Of a stretch of DNA of 64,000 nucleotides, positions 32,472 through 41,064 are shown one piece after another. The notes below the pieces were generated by a model, which made no database searches, was not told the origin of the DNA, and was given only the letters and a program-made list of their open reading frames with translations. Made by a program: the position numbers and the translations under genes. Source of the DNA: Caballeronia concitans (GTDB lineage: Bacteria > Pseudomonadota > Gammaproteobacteria > Burkholderiales > Burkholderiaceae); NCBI RefSeq assembly GCF_001544615.1, contig NZ_FCNV02000001.1, positions 1,054,001 to 1,118,000 of the forward strand, in the 5' to 3' direction. Each line of letters begins with the position of its first letter. Within the stretch, counting starts at the first letter, position 1.

Positions 32472-33599
32472 ATGAACCCTCAAATCATCTCCGTCGAAGC
32501 GATTCTGGTCGATCTTCCGACCATTCGCGCGCATCAGCTATCCATGGCGACGATGCAGCAGCAAACCATGGTCATCATCCGCTTGCGTTCGAGCGATGGC
32601 ATCGAGGGCATCGGCGAAGCCACGACCATCGGCGGTCTTTCATATGGCGAAGAGAGTCCTGAAGGCATCAAGCTGACGATCGATACTTATCTCGCGCCGG
32701 CGCTCGTCGGAGAGGATGCGACGAACATCAACGCCTCGATGCTCAGGCTGAACAAGGTGGCGCGCGGTAACCGCTTCGCCAAGTCGGGCATCGAAACGGC
32801 GCTGCTGGATGCGCAGGGCAAACGTCTCGGCGTGCCGGTATCGACGCTGCTCGGCGGCGCGGTTCGCAAGACGCTTCCGGTTCTGTGGACGCTCGCGAGC
32901 GGCGATACGAACCGGGATATTGAGGAAGCCGAAATGTTATTGGCGGAGCGTCGTCACAATACGTTCAAGCTGAAGATCGGGCGACGCAGCGTTCGCGATG
33001 ACGTCGCGCATGTGTCGAAGATCAAGGCTGCGCTGGGCGATCGCGCCAAGGTGACGGTGGACGTGAATCAGGCGTGGAACGAAGTCGATGCCGCGCTGGG
33101 TATCGAAGCGCTGGAAGCGGCGGGCATCGACCTCGTCGAGCAGCCGACGCCGCGCGAGCATCGCGGGGCGCTGGCGCGGCTGGCGGCGCGTTTCATCGTG
33201 CCGATCATGGCCGATGAGGGCGTCACCGGTCCCGAAGACGCGCTCGAACTCGTGCGTGGCGCGTGCGCCGATGTGTTCGCGCTGAAGATCGCCAAGTCCG
33301 GCGGCATCTACGGAATGATGCGCACGGCCGCTGTCGCCGATGCCGCCGGCGTGCTGCTCTACGGCGGCACGATGCTCGAAGGCAGCATCGGTTCCATCGC
33401 TTCGGCACACGGCTTCTGTGCGCTTCCGCAATTGGCCTGGGGAACGGAGTTGTTCGGTCCGCTATTGCTCAAGGACGACATCGTGACCGCGCGTCCTCAA
33501 TATCGCGACTTCGATCTCCATATTCCGGAAGGCCCGGGACTCGGGCTCGAAATCGACGAAGAAAAGCTCGCTCTCTATCGGCGCGACAAGCGCGCCTGA
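32472..33599 (+). CDS. catB: Muconate cycloisomerase
   Basis: This 375-aa enolase-superfamily enzyme converts cis,cis-muconate to muconolactone. It has the KLKIG catalytic lysine motif (about residue 165), the metal ligands in VDVNQAW, LVEQPTP and MADEGV, and the second lysine in ALKIAKSGG. The start at 32472 gives the family length; 32388 would overlap the operator. It is followed 64 bp later by catC. Confidence 0.96.
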   Translation: MNPQIISVEAILVDLPTIRAHQLSMATMQQQTMVIIRLRSSDGIEGIGEATTIGGLSYGEESPEGIKLTIDTYLAPALVGEDATNINASMLRLNKVARGNRFAKSGIETALLDAQGKRLGVPVSTLLGGAVRKTLPVLWTLASGDTNRDIEEAEMLLAERRHNTFKLKIGRRSVRDDVAHVSKIKAALGDRAKVTVDVNQAWNEVDAALGIEALEAAGIDLVEQPTPREHRGALARLAARFIVPIMADEGVTGPEDALELVRGACADVFALKIAKSGGIYGMMRTAAVADAAGVLLYGGTMLEGSIGSIASAHGFCALPQLAWGTELFGPLLLKDDIVTARPQYRDFDLHIPEGPGLGLEIDEEKLALYRRDKRA

Positions 33600-33663
33600 G
33601 CGCGGCACCGAAATCATCCAGCATCTACGTGGCGCTTATTCGAGCGCCCTTTGAGGAGACGTC

Positions 33664-33942
33664 ATGCTTTATCTCGTACGAATGGACGTGCGTTTGCCGC
33701 ACGATATGCCGCCCGCGCAGGCCGAAGACATTAAAGCGCGCGAGAAGGCTTACTCTCAGCAATTGCAGCGGGAAGGGAAGTGGCAGCAGTTGCATCGCGT
33801 GGTCGGTGAATACGCCAACTACAGCGTCTTCGATGTCGACTCGCACGACGAACTGCACGACATTCTCTCGCGCCTGCCGTTGTTTCCTTACATGACGATG
33901 CAGGTCACGGCGCTTGCGCGTCATCCTTCGTCTATTCGCTAG
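33664..33942 (+). CDS. catC: Muconolactone delta-isomerase
   Basis: This 92-aa protein has the full CatC sequence pattern (MLYLVRMDVRLPHDMP, REGKWQQLHRVVGEYANYSVFDVDSHDELH and LPLFPYM). It isomerises muconolactone to 3-oxoadipate enol-lactone as a decamer. GAGGAG precedes the ATG. The enol-lactone hydrolase and later 3-oxoadipate genes are not in the window. Confidence 0.97.
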   Translation: MLYLVRMDVRLPHDMPPAQAEDIKAREKAYSQQLQREGKWQQLHRVVGEYANYSVFDVDSHDELHDILSRLPLFPYMTMQVTALARHPSSIR

Positions 33943-33963
33943 GAGAGGCGCGGTCGCGTGCGC

Positions 33964-34854
33964 CTAGCTGAGCGCTTCGATCGTCGCGATCGCTTTTTCC
34001 GCAGCGGGCGACAGCGTTCGTTGCGCGAGATAGGCGATGGAATATTGCACGTTGAGATCGCGCATATCTTCGATGTGCAAGCGGACCAGCGCGCCCGTTT
34101 CCAGTTCGTACTTCAGCGCGCGGTCTGGCGCGATGAGCACGACGTCCTCGTGGATGGCAAGCTGAGTCAGCGCGCGAAAGTCGTTGCTTTCGACGCGCGA
34201 GGTCACGTCTTCGCCGGGGCGGCATCGAAGAAGCGTGCGCCACTGTTCGTGTGCCGCGACCGGTAGCGGCACCGAAGCGAGTCTTGCTTCGCGAACCTGC
34301 GCGAGGTCCACCGTATTCCCGCACAGCGGATGAAGCGGCCGCACGAAGAAGCCGACCGGTTCAGGCTTCAGCGGGCGCAGTGCCAGTTCAACGGTCAACG
34401 GCATCAAACGATTAGCAGTCAGAACGAAATCCAGCTGCTCCGATTGCAATGCCGCAAACAGCACTTCGCTGCAATTCACATCGGCGGCGACGCGCAGGTT
34501 CGGCCAGTCGCGCTGCATGACGCGAAGCACGTCCGACAGCAGAATGGCCGCTGGAAACGGGCCCATTCCGAACCGCACGCTGCCCATTTCATGTTGACGA
34601 AGAAGCTGCAGGTCGCGCTCCAGACAACTTGCCTCGAACAGGATGCGTCTTGCCCGCTCCAGCACCATCTGGCCGGTCGATGTCAGCGTCACTCCGCGCG
34701 CGCCGCGATCGAAGAGCGCCATGCCCACTTCCTCTTCGAGCGCCTGAATACTGCGGGTTAATGCGGGTTGCGTGAGATTGACGTTTCGTGCGGCGGCGGC
34801 AAGCGTTCCTTGCTCAACGACCGCCACTAAATGTTCCAGCCGCTTAAGGTTCAC
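33964..34854 (-). CDS. LysR-type transcriptional regulator divergent from alkyl sulfatase
   Basis: This protein of about 296 aa has an N-terminal LysR helix-turn-helix (NLKRLEHLVAVVEQGTLAAAARNVNLTQPALTRSIQALEEEVG) and a substrate-binding domain. The GTG at 34854 is chosen because AAAAGG lies 6 bp before it and LysR proteins usually begin right at this motif; an ATG at 34872 adds six residues. It faces away from the alkyl sulfatase gene across about 210 bp, so it probably controls that gene; the effector is unknown. Confidence 0.88.
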   Translation of the reverse strand: MNLKRLEHLVAVVEQGTLAAAARNVNLTQPALTRSIQALEEEVGMALFDRGARGVTLTSTGQMVLERARRILFEASCLERDLQLLRQHEMGSVRFGMGPFPAAILLSDVLRVMQRDWPNLRVAADVNCSEVLFAALQSEQLDFVLTANRLMPLTVELALRPLKPEPVGFFVRPLHPLCGNTVDLAQVREARLASVPLPVAAHEQWRTLLRCRPGEDVTSRVESNDFRALTQLAIHEDVVLIAPDRALKYELETGALVRLHIEDMRDLNVQYSIAYLAQRTLSPAAEKAIATIEALS

Positions 34855-35065
34855 GATTAACCTTTTCTGCATATTTCGGATGAAAAACCTGCAATTGCAT
34901 TATATGAGCCTTGGTTGTGAAATGTGGGTGGCCCACCCGCTTGGGTCTCGCAACATGCTGGTCGTTTGCTGCCTTGTTTTGACGTAGCCATGCGATGTAT
35001 CCGGCATGCAGTCGCGTCGTCATCGCTCGCAACGAGTCATTCAATCAAGAGCCGGAACCTCAACG

Positions 35066-36979
35066 ATGTCGCATCCACAAGATCTGTCAGCCGAGAAAGC
35101 CACCCTTGCGACCGTGGCGGCGCACAAGCAGGCCCTTCAGGATTTACCCTTAGAAGATCATCTCGACGAGGAGGAGGCAAGGCGAGGGTTTATCGGCACC
35201 GTGCCCGATGCAGAAGTTCGCGATGCATACGGTGCGCTAGTCTGGAGCGTGGCTGACTATCAGTTCCTCAGCGATCCCGTCGCGCCCGCGACCGCGCATC
35301 CCGCGCTTTGGCGTCAGGCGCGGCTCAATCTCATTCACGGCTTGTTCAAGGTCACCGATCGCATCTATCAGGTTCGCGGCTTCGACTTGTCGAACATGAC
35401 GATCATCGAAGGCGACTCGGGCCTCATCATCATCGATCCGCTGACGTGTCGCGAGACGGCGAAGGCGGCGCTCGATCTGTATCTGAGTCATCGTCCGGGA
35501 AAACCCGTGGTCGCCGTCATCTATAGCCACAGTCACGCCGATCACTTCGGCGGTGTGAAGGGCGTGACGGACGAAGCCAGCGTGCGCAGCGGCAAGGTCG
35601 CCGTGATCGCGCCCGAAGGGTTCATGGAAGCGGCCATCTCGGAGAACGTGATGGCCGGCACGGTCATGTGGCGGCGCGCGCAGTTTCAGGGCGGATCGAC
35701 CTTGCCGCGCAACGCCTGCTGTCAGATCGATGCGGGCCTCGGCAAGACCGGTCCGAGAGGCACCGTGACGCTGATCGAGCCTACGTGGCTTATCCGCGAG
35801 GAGACCGAAACGCATGTGATCGACGGCATCGAGATCGTGTTTCAGTTGACGCCGGAAAGCGAAGCGCCCGCCGAGATGCACTTCTTTTTCCCGCAACTGC
35901 GCGCATTGAACCTGGCCGAAAACGGCACGCGCACGTTGCACAATCTCTGCCCGCTGCGCGGCGCGCAAGTGCGTGACGCTCGACTGTGGTCGCGCTATCT
36001 GAACGATTCGCTGGAACGTTACGCGCCGCATGCCGATGTCGTGTTTGCCCAGCATCATTGGCCTACCTGGGGCAGGGCGCGCATCACGGCTTTCATCGAG
36101 CAGCAACGCGATCTCTACAAGTTCCTGCACGACCAGACCGTGCGGATGATGAATCACGGCCTCACGGGCGTCGAGATTGCGGAGCGCATGCGGCTGCCCG
36201 ATAGTCTCCACGCCCAATGGCACGCGAGGGGCTATTACGGCACGGTCTCGCACAATGTCAAGGCCATTTACCAGTATTACCTCAGCTGGTACGACGGCAA
36301 TCCGAGCAACCTGCATGCGTTGCCGCCGGAGATGTCGGGGCCGCGTTATGTCGAATACATGGGTGGTGCGCAGGCGATGATCGAGCGGGCGCGCGAGGAC
36401 TACGAGCGCGGTGAGTATCGCTGGGTCGCGCAGGTGATGAATCACCTGATCTTCGCCGAGCCGCAGAACAAGGATGCGCGCGAACTGGGCGCGGCGGCGC
36501 TCGAACAGATGGGTTTCCAGGCCGAGTCGGCCACGTGGCGTAATGCTTTTCTGCTCGGCGCCCGCGAACTGCGGGAAGGCCGCGGACGTGCCGCCACGGT
36601 CAATTCCCGCAGCGCCGACATGGTCCGCGCAATCAGCGATTCCCTTTTCTTCGACTATCTCGCGATCCGCATCGATGGTTTGAAGGCGCAGCACATGCAT
36701 AGCCGCATCGCGTGGAATTTCACCGATACGGGCAAGCGTTACGCGCTGACGCTTCAGCACGGCGCGTTGACCTGCTCCGAAGCGCCGCATGTCACGCCCT
36801 CGCATGTCACGGTGTCGATGTCCCGCGAACATCTCAACGAGATTCTGCTGGCGAAGACCACGTTTGCAGATGCCATCGCTCAAGGGCAAATCATGCTCGA
36901 AGGCGACAGCGAGCGCTTCACCTCTTTGCTGGGCATGCTCGACCGCTTCAACGGAGATTTCAACGTCGTCGAGCCGTGA
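35066..36979 (+). CDS. Class III alkyl sulfatase (SdsA1/BDS1-like metallo-beta-lactamase fold)
   Basis: This 637-aa protein has the zinc motif HSHADH (about residue 156) in a metallo-beta-lactamase domain, the second metal region LNLAENGTRTLHNLCPLRGAQVRD, a central dimerisation domain and a C-terminal SCP2-like domain (HSRIAWNFTDTGKRYALTLQHG). The family hydrolyses primary alkyl sulfates such as dodecyl sulfate to the alcohol and sulfate. No signal peptide is seen, so unlike Pseudomonas SdsA1 it is predicted to be cytosolic. Downstream genes can oxidise the alcohol to an acyl-CoA. Confidence 0.93.
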   Translation: MSHPQDLSAEKATLATVAAHKQALQDLPLEDHLDEEEARRGFIGTVPDAEVRDAYGALVWSVADYQFLSDPVAPATAHPALWRQARLNLIHGLFKVTDRIYQVRGFDLSNMTIIEGDSGLIIIDPLTCRETAKAALDLYLSHRPGKPVVAVIYSHSHADHFGGVKGVTDEASVRSGKVAVIAPEGFMEAAISENVMAGTVMWRRAQFQGGSTLPRNACCQIDAGLGKTGPRGTVTLIEPTWLIREETETHVIDGIEIVFQLTPESEAPAEMHFFFPQLRALNLAENGTRTLHNLCPLRGAQVRDARLWSRYLNDSLERYAPHADVVFAQHHWPTWGRARITAFIEQQRDLYKFLHDQTVRMMNHGLTGVEIAERMRLPDSLHAQWHARGYYGTVSHNVKAIYQYYLSWYDGNPSNLHALPPEMSGPRYVEYMGGAQAMIERAREDYERGEYRWVAQVMNHLIFAEPQNKDARELGAAALEQMGFQAESATWRNAFLLGARELREGRGRAATVNSRSADMVRAISDSLFFDYLAIRIDGLKAQHMHSRIAWNFTDTGKRYALTLQHGALTCSEAPHVTPSHVTVSMSREHLNEILLAKTTFADAIAQGQIMLEGDSERFTSLLGMLDRFNGDFNVVEP

Positions 36980-37049
36980 TCGTTGAGTGCGCCGGCACGC
37001 CGCGTGAAGTGGCGTGTCTTCGGCCGCAGCGGTATATCGATCCGGTCGG

Positions 37050-37078
37050 TTGGCATGATGCTTCGTAGTCCGTATATA
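37050..37078 (+). promoter_or_regulatory. Sigma-70 promoter of the fusion regulator
   Basis: TTGGCA (37050-37055) and TATATA (37073-37078) are separated by exactly 17 bp. Transcription would begin near 37085, almost at the ATGs at 37083 and 37089, which implies a leaderless or near-leaderless message. Confidence 0.6.
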
Positions 37079-37082
37079 TGGA

Positions 37083-40000
37083 ATGGTTATGCGCGTTGCT
37101 CCTCCCGTCGTTCTTACGTCCGTCGAGCGCGACGAACTCGTTGCGTTGATTGCTCCAGTCGACGGCAATTCCAAACTGGCCCAGCGTGCGCGCATCGTGC
37201 TGATGGCGGCGGACGGCGTGCAAAACAAGCGGATCGCGAGCGAACTGGGGATCGGTCGCGTGCAGGTGGCGCGATGGCGCGAGCGGTATGTGCGTTCGCG
37301 GCTCTCGGGCATCAAGGAAGAATTGCCGCGCGGTGCGCCGCCCGTCAGAGTGGACGTCGCGCGGCTCGTCGCACTGACCACCGACGCGCCCGGCACGGGC
37401 GGCAAGACATGGAGCACGCGTAAGCTCGCGGCGGAACTCGGCGTCAGTGCCGCGAGCGTGTCGCGGCACTGGCGCGCGACGGGCATTGCATCGCATGGGG
37501 GAAGCGCGCAGCGCAGCGATGGATTGCTCGACTTGTACGGGCAACGCGCGGCAATCGTCGGGCTCTATGTCGCGCCGCCCGAGCACGCACTCGTATTCGC
37601 GCTGGAATCCGTGGACGAATCGCCCATGCGAGCGCGCGAGGCAGTGCGACCCATCCACGCGTGGCAGCGCCATCTGGCGACATCGCTCATCACGTCGCTC
37701 AAAGGATTGATGAGCAACGCTTCCGGCATCAACATCGAAGTGCAGCGGCACGTGTCGTGGCTCGGCTTCTTAGGCGAACTCGAACGGAGCGTGCCGCCGG
37801 GAAAGGTCCTGCTCGTCGTCGCGGACAACCATCTTTCCCATCATCATCCGGCGGTTCAGCAGTGGCTTCGCGGCCACGAGCGCATCCAGGTCCGGCTCGC
37901 GCCCAACGCGGGCGCGTGGCTGCGCCTGCTGCAAGGCTATTTGCGCGATGCGCAGTCCGGGCTATGCGCAGGCGGCTTGCCCGAGCACGTTGCCGATGTG
38001 CTGTCGTTCATCGAGCGGCAACGCGGGTCGCAGGGTCATCACGTGTTTCATTGGTGCATGGGCGCGGATGCAGCGGGGGAGTCGCGCGCGATCGAGTGTG
38101 AAGATGACGCCCCGGCCGACGCCGAAGCGCCGCCGCTCGACACGGCGCACGAAGCCGCGCCCGCCGCCGATGGGCCATCCAGTGACGACATGCCGCTCGA
38201 TCGCACCGTCCGCCCCGTTGCCAGCACCAAGCTGCTGCCGCCGCGCAGCACGCGTCGCCTGATGTCGCGGGACAGCTTCATGACGCGCCTGCTCGACGCG
38301 CGACGTCATCGTTGCATCGTCATTCAGGGGCAGGCAGGCAGCGGCAAGACCAGCACGATGATCGTATGGCGCAAGGCGCTGATCTCGCTGGGCTTCGACG
38401 TGAGCTGGCTGTCGCTTTCCAGCGAGGACAACGAGCCGGCCAGATTCTTCGACTGCCTGCTCGCGAGCATCGCCGAAGTCGATCCCGTCGTCGTGCGCGA
38501 TGCGGCGCTTCTCGTGGCGCAAGCGGGCGGCGATACGGCGATCGAGCATTGGGTCATCACGCTCGTGCAGGCGCTCGCCAAGCGCCAGCGTCACATCATG
38601 CTGATGATCGACGATCTGCATCACGTCTCCGATCCGCGCATCTTCGAAGCCCTGCAATGGCTGCTCGACTATGCGCCGGCACAGTTGCATCTCGCGCTGT
38701 GTTCGCGCAGCGCGCTGCCGCTTTCCATGGAGCGGCTGCGTTCGCAACACGTGCTGAGCGAGTTCGACATGCGGGACCTGCGCTTCACCGAAGCGGAATC
38801 CGAACGCTATCTGCGCGAGCAACTCGGCAGCATCGACTCGCGCGACGCGGCGGCGCTCCATGCACTCACGGAAGGCTGGGTGGCCGGCCTGCAGCTCTTC
38901 GCGGTCGATCTGCGCACGCGCCAGGGAAGCGACTATCCGGTGGTGAAGGTGCACGATCCGCGCACGTTCGCGAGCTATTTCGAATGCGAAGTGCTCACGC
39001 GGCTCGCAACGGACGATCTCGACATGCTGACGCGCGTGGCCGTGTGTCATCGCTTCAATGCGCCGCTTTGCGCGAGCGTGATCGGGCAGGGCGCGGATAT
39101 GTCGCGCATCAGGGCGCGGCTCGTGCAGCTCGAAGCCGACAATCTTTTCATTACCGAAGTGGGCAGTCACGATCGCGAGACGTGGTATCGCATTCATCCG
39201 TTGCTGCGCGAAACGCTTCTCACGCGGCTGGCGGAACACGATGCCGAAGCGTTGCGCGACTCGCACGCGGTGGCGTGGCGCTGGTTCGAATCGCATGGTC
39301 AGATCGACAGTGCGGTGTTCCATGCCGTGAAGGCCGGCGATCCCGCTGCCGCCGCCGCCATGGTCGAGCGATGCGCGCAGGCGCTCTTGGCGCAGGGCGA
39401 ACTGAACCAGTTGTCCGGCCTGCTGCGGATGCTGCCGCTCGAGTTCGTGCAGAAAGGCTTCGCGCTGCATATCGCGATGGCTTACCTCCATCTCTACTCG
39501 CGCAACTTCAAGGCGCTTGGGCGAAGCCTCGAACAGCTGGAAGCATCCGCCGATGCGCTCGACCAGCGGCAGCGCTACACGCTGTGCCTGCTGCGAGCCG
39601 GTCTCGCGCTCCAGCAGGACGACACCGATGCCCTCGTCGCCATGCTGCCGGAACTGCGCGCCATCCCCGAAGACGCTGACGATTTCGCCTGGAACGGCCG
39701 CAGCAACGTGCTTTCATGGCTGCACATGTCGCGCGGCGAATACGACGAAGCGCGCGCCGTGCTCGACGACATGGGCCGGCACGCGGGCGCGCCGCGCAGC
39801 AGTCTGCTCGGGCGTTGCATGGGCGCACTCAGTTTGTCGATGGAAGGGCGCATCAAGGAGGCGGAAAAGATCATTCGCGGCGTGCTGCACGAGTCGGAGC
39901 GGCAGGGGCCGCCGTATGTGGGCGTGTCGTGCATGGCGGCAAGCCTTCTCGCCGATACGCTCTACGAGCTCAACGACTTCGAGGCGGCGTGCCAGCTGCT

Positions 40001-40925
40001 GGAATCGCGCATCGGCATGCTCGAACGGGTGTCGTTGCCGGAGATCGTATTGCGTGCGTTCACGGTGCTGTCGAACGCGCACTGGGCGGCGGGGCGGCGC
40101 GCGCAAGCCTGTTCGTGGCTGGATCGGCTCGAAGCCTATGCCGGCCGCTACGGACTCGATCGCGTGCTCGCGGAAACCCTCGTTCTGCGCTTGCGCCGGC
40201 ATCTGGAACAAGTGGAAACCGAACGGGCCAATACCGTGCTCGAACGCCTCGCCGTGCTCGAAATGCGTTACGCCGACTCGGGACCGGACATGGCGGCGCG
40301 CATCCGCTTCGCCGCTGCTCGCGCGTGCGTCGAAATGTGCCTGCACACCGGCGACTATGCGGGTCTCGCGAGCCGTCTCGAAGCGCTGATCGCGACGGCG
40401 GAGGCGAGCGGGCGACGGCTTCTTTCCACGACGCTGAGACTGCAGCTTGCCGTCGCGCAACACGGAACCGGCAACGAACAGGCTGCGGCCAAGGCGTTCG
40501 GCCAGGCCATCCGGCAGGGGCATGCGCTCGGCCTCATGCGCACGCTGCTCGACGCGGCGGCGGGCGCACCGGGCAGCTTTGCCGCGCTGGCCAGCCAGTC
40601 CATCGCCGATCCCGTCCTCGCGTTCTACGCGGAACGCCTGCTGTCGGCGGCGGAAGCGCGCGCGGCGATCGCGTCGGTTGCCCGCCCGTCCACAGCCGCG
40701 TTGCCCGTCGATGCCCTGAGCGAACGCGAACGCGAAATTCTCGCGTTGCTCGCGCAGGCCATGTCGAACAAGAAGATCGCGACGGTGCTCAACGTGTCGG
40801 CGGAAACGGTGAAATGGCATCTGAAGAACATTTATCTGAAGCTCGGCGTGGGCGGACGAGGCGGCGCGGCCGCGCGCTTCCGCGATCTCAGCGCGCGCGA
40901 CGCCGGTACGCACGAGTCCGCGTGA
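37083..40925 (+). CDS. Fusion of an inactivated IS630-type transposase with a MalT-like LuxR regulator
   Basis: This 1280-aa protein has two unlike halves. Residues about 30-325 align with an IS630-family transposase: an N-terminal helix-turn-helix (RARIVLMAADGVQNKRIASELG), a second one (TWSTRKLAAELGVSAASVSRHW), then a DDE-fold region with IVGLYVAPPEHALVF, VVADNHLSHHHPAV and LAPNAGAWLRLLQ. Of the three catalytic acids only D248 remains; the first is E175 and the third Q284, so it should not transpose. Residues 380-1280 are a large LuxR (LAL) regulator: TKLLPPR, Walker A GQAGSGKTS (416-424), Walker B IMLMIDDLHH, TPR-like repeats, and a C-terminal LuxR helix-turn-helix (1212-1270, LSEREREILALLAQ). 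It precedes the acyl-CoA synthetase operon, a likely target. Start Met1 or Met3. Confidence 0.9.
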   Translation: MVMRVAPPVVLTSVERDELVALIAPVDGNSKLAQRARIVLMAADGVQNKRIASELGIGRVQVARWRERYVRSRLSGIKEELPRGAPPVRVDVARLVALTTDAPGTGGKTWSTRKLAAELGVSAASVSRHWRATGIASHGGSAQRSDGLLDLYGQRAAIVGLYVAPPEHALVFALESVDESPMRAREAVRPIHAWQRHLATSLITSLKGLMSNASGINIEVQRHVSWLGFLGELERSVPPGKVLLVVADNHLSHHHPAVQQWLRGHERIQVRLAPNAGAWLRLLQGYLRDAQSGLCAGGLPEHVADVLSFIERQRGSQGHHVFHWCMGADAAGESRAIECEDDAPADAEAPPLDTAHEAAPAADGPSSDDMPLDRTVRPVASTKLLPPRSTRRLMSRDSFMTRLLDARRHRCIVIQGQAGSGKTSTMIVWRKALISLGFDVSWLSLSSEDNEPARFFDCLLASIAEVDPVVVRDAALLVAQAGGDTAIEHWVITLVQALAKRQRHIMLMIDDLHHVSDPRIFEALQWLLDYAPAQLHLALCSRSALPLSMERLRSQHVLSEFDMRDLRFTEAESERYLREQLGSIDSRDAAALHALTEGWVAGLQLFAVDLRTRQGSDYPVVKVHDPRTFASYFECEVLTRLATDDLDMLTRVAVCHRFNAPLCASVIGQGADMSRIRARLVQLEADNLFITEVGSHDRETWYRIHPLLRETLLTRLAEHDAEALRDSHAVAWRWFESHGQIDSAVFHAVKAGDPAAAAAMVERCAQALLAQGELNQLSGLLRMLPLEFVQKGFALHIAMAYLHLYSRNFKALGRSLEQLEASADALDQRQRYTLCLLRAGLALQQDDTDALVAMLPELRAIPEDADDFAWNGRSNVLSWLHMSRGEYDEARAVLDDMGRHAGAPRSSLLGRCMGALSLSMEGRIKEAEKIIRGVLHESERQGPPYVGVSCMAASLLADTLYELNDFEAACQLLESRIGMLERVSLPEIVLRAFTVLSNAHWAAGRRAQACSWLDRLEAYAGRYGLDRVLAETLVLRLRRHLEQVETERANTVLERLAVLEMRYADSGPDMAARIRFAAARACVEMCLHTGDYAGLASRLEALIATAEASGRRLLSTTLRLQLAVAQHGTGNEQAAAKAFGQAIRQGHALGLMRTLLDAAAGAPGSFAALASQSIADPVLAFYAERLLSAAEARAAIASVARPSTAALPVDALSEREREILALLAQAMSNKKIATVLNVSAETVKWHLKNIYLKLGVGGRGGAAARFRDLSARDAGTHESA

Positions 40926-41064
40926 GACACGCCGCATGACGGGGCGAAACATATGGATAAGTCCCGTCGCTGCGCCCCCCGCGCCGGGGAGTGGAGTGTC
41001 AAAGGCGCGCAGTGATGATTCGATGAACGGGACGCCGTCCCGCCCAACCTTGCGACCCACCTCC

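Noticed and set aside
35237-37486. 749-codon minus-strand open frame opposite the alkyl sulfatase
   Set aside because: Antisense shadow without recognisable domains; crosses the promoter of the next gene.
37083-38060. An IS630 insertion element upstream of the LuxR regulator
   Set aside because: No terminal inverted repeats, no TA target duplication, no stop before the regulator part and a degenerate catalytic triad. It is treated as part of one fused gene.
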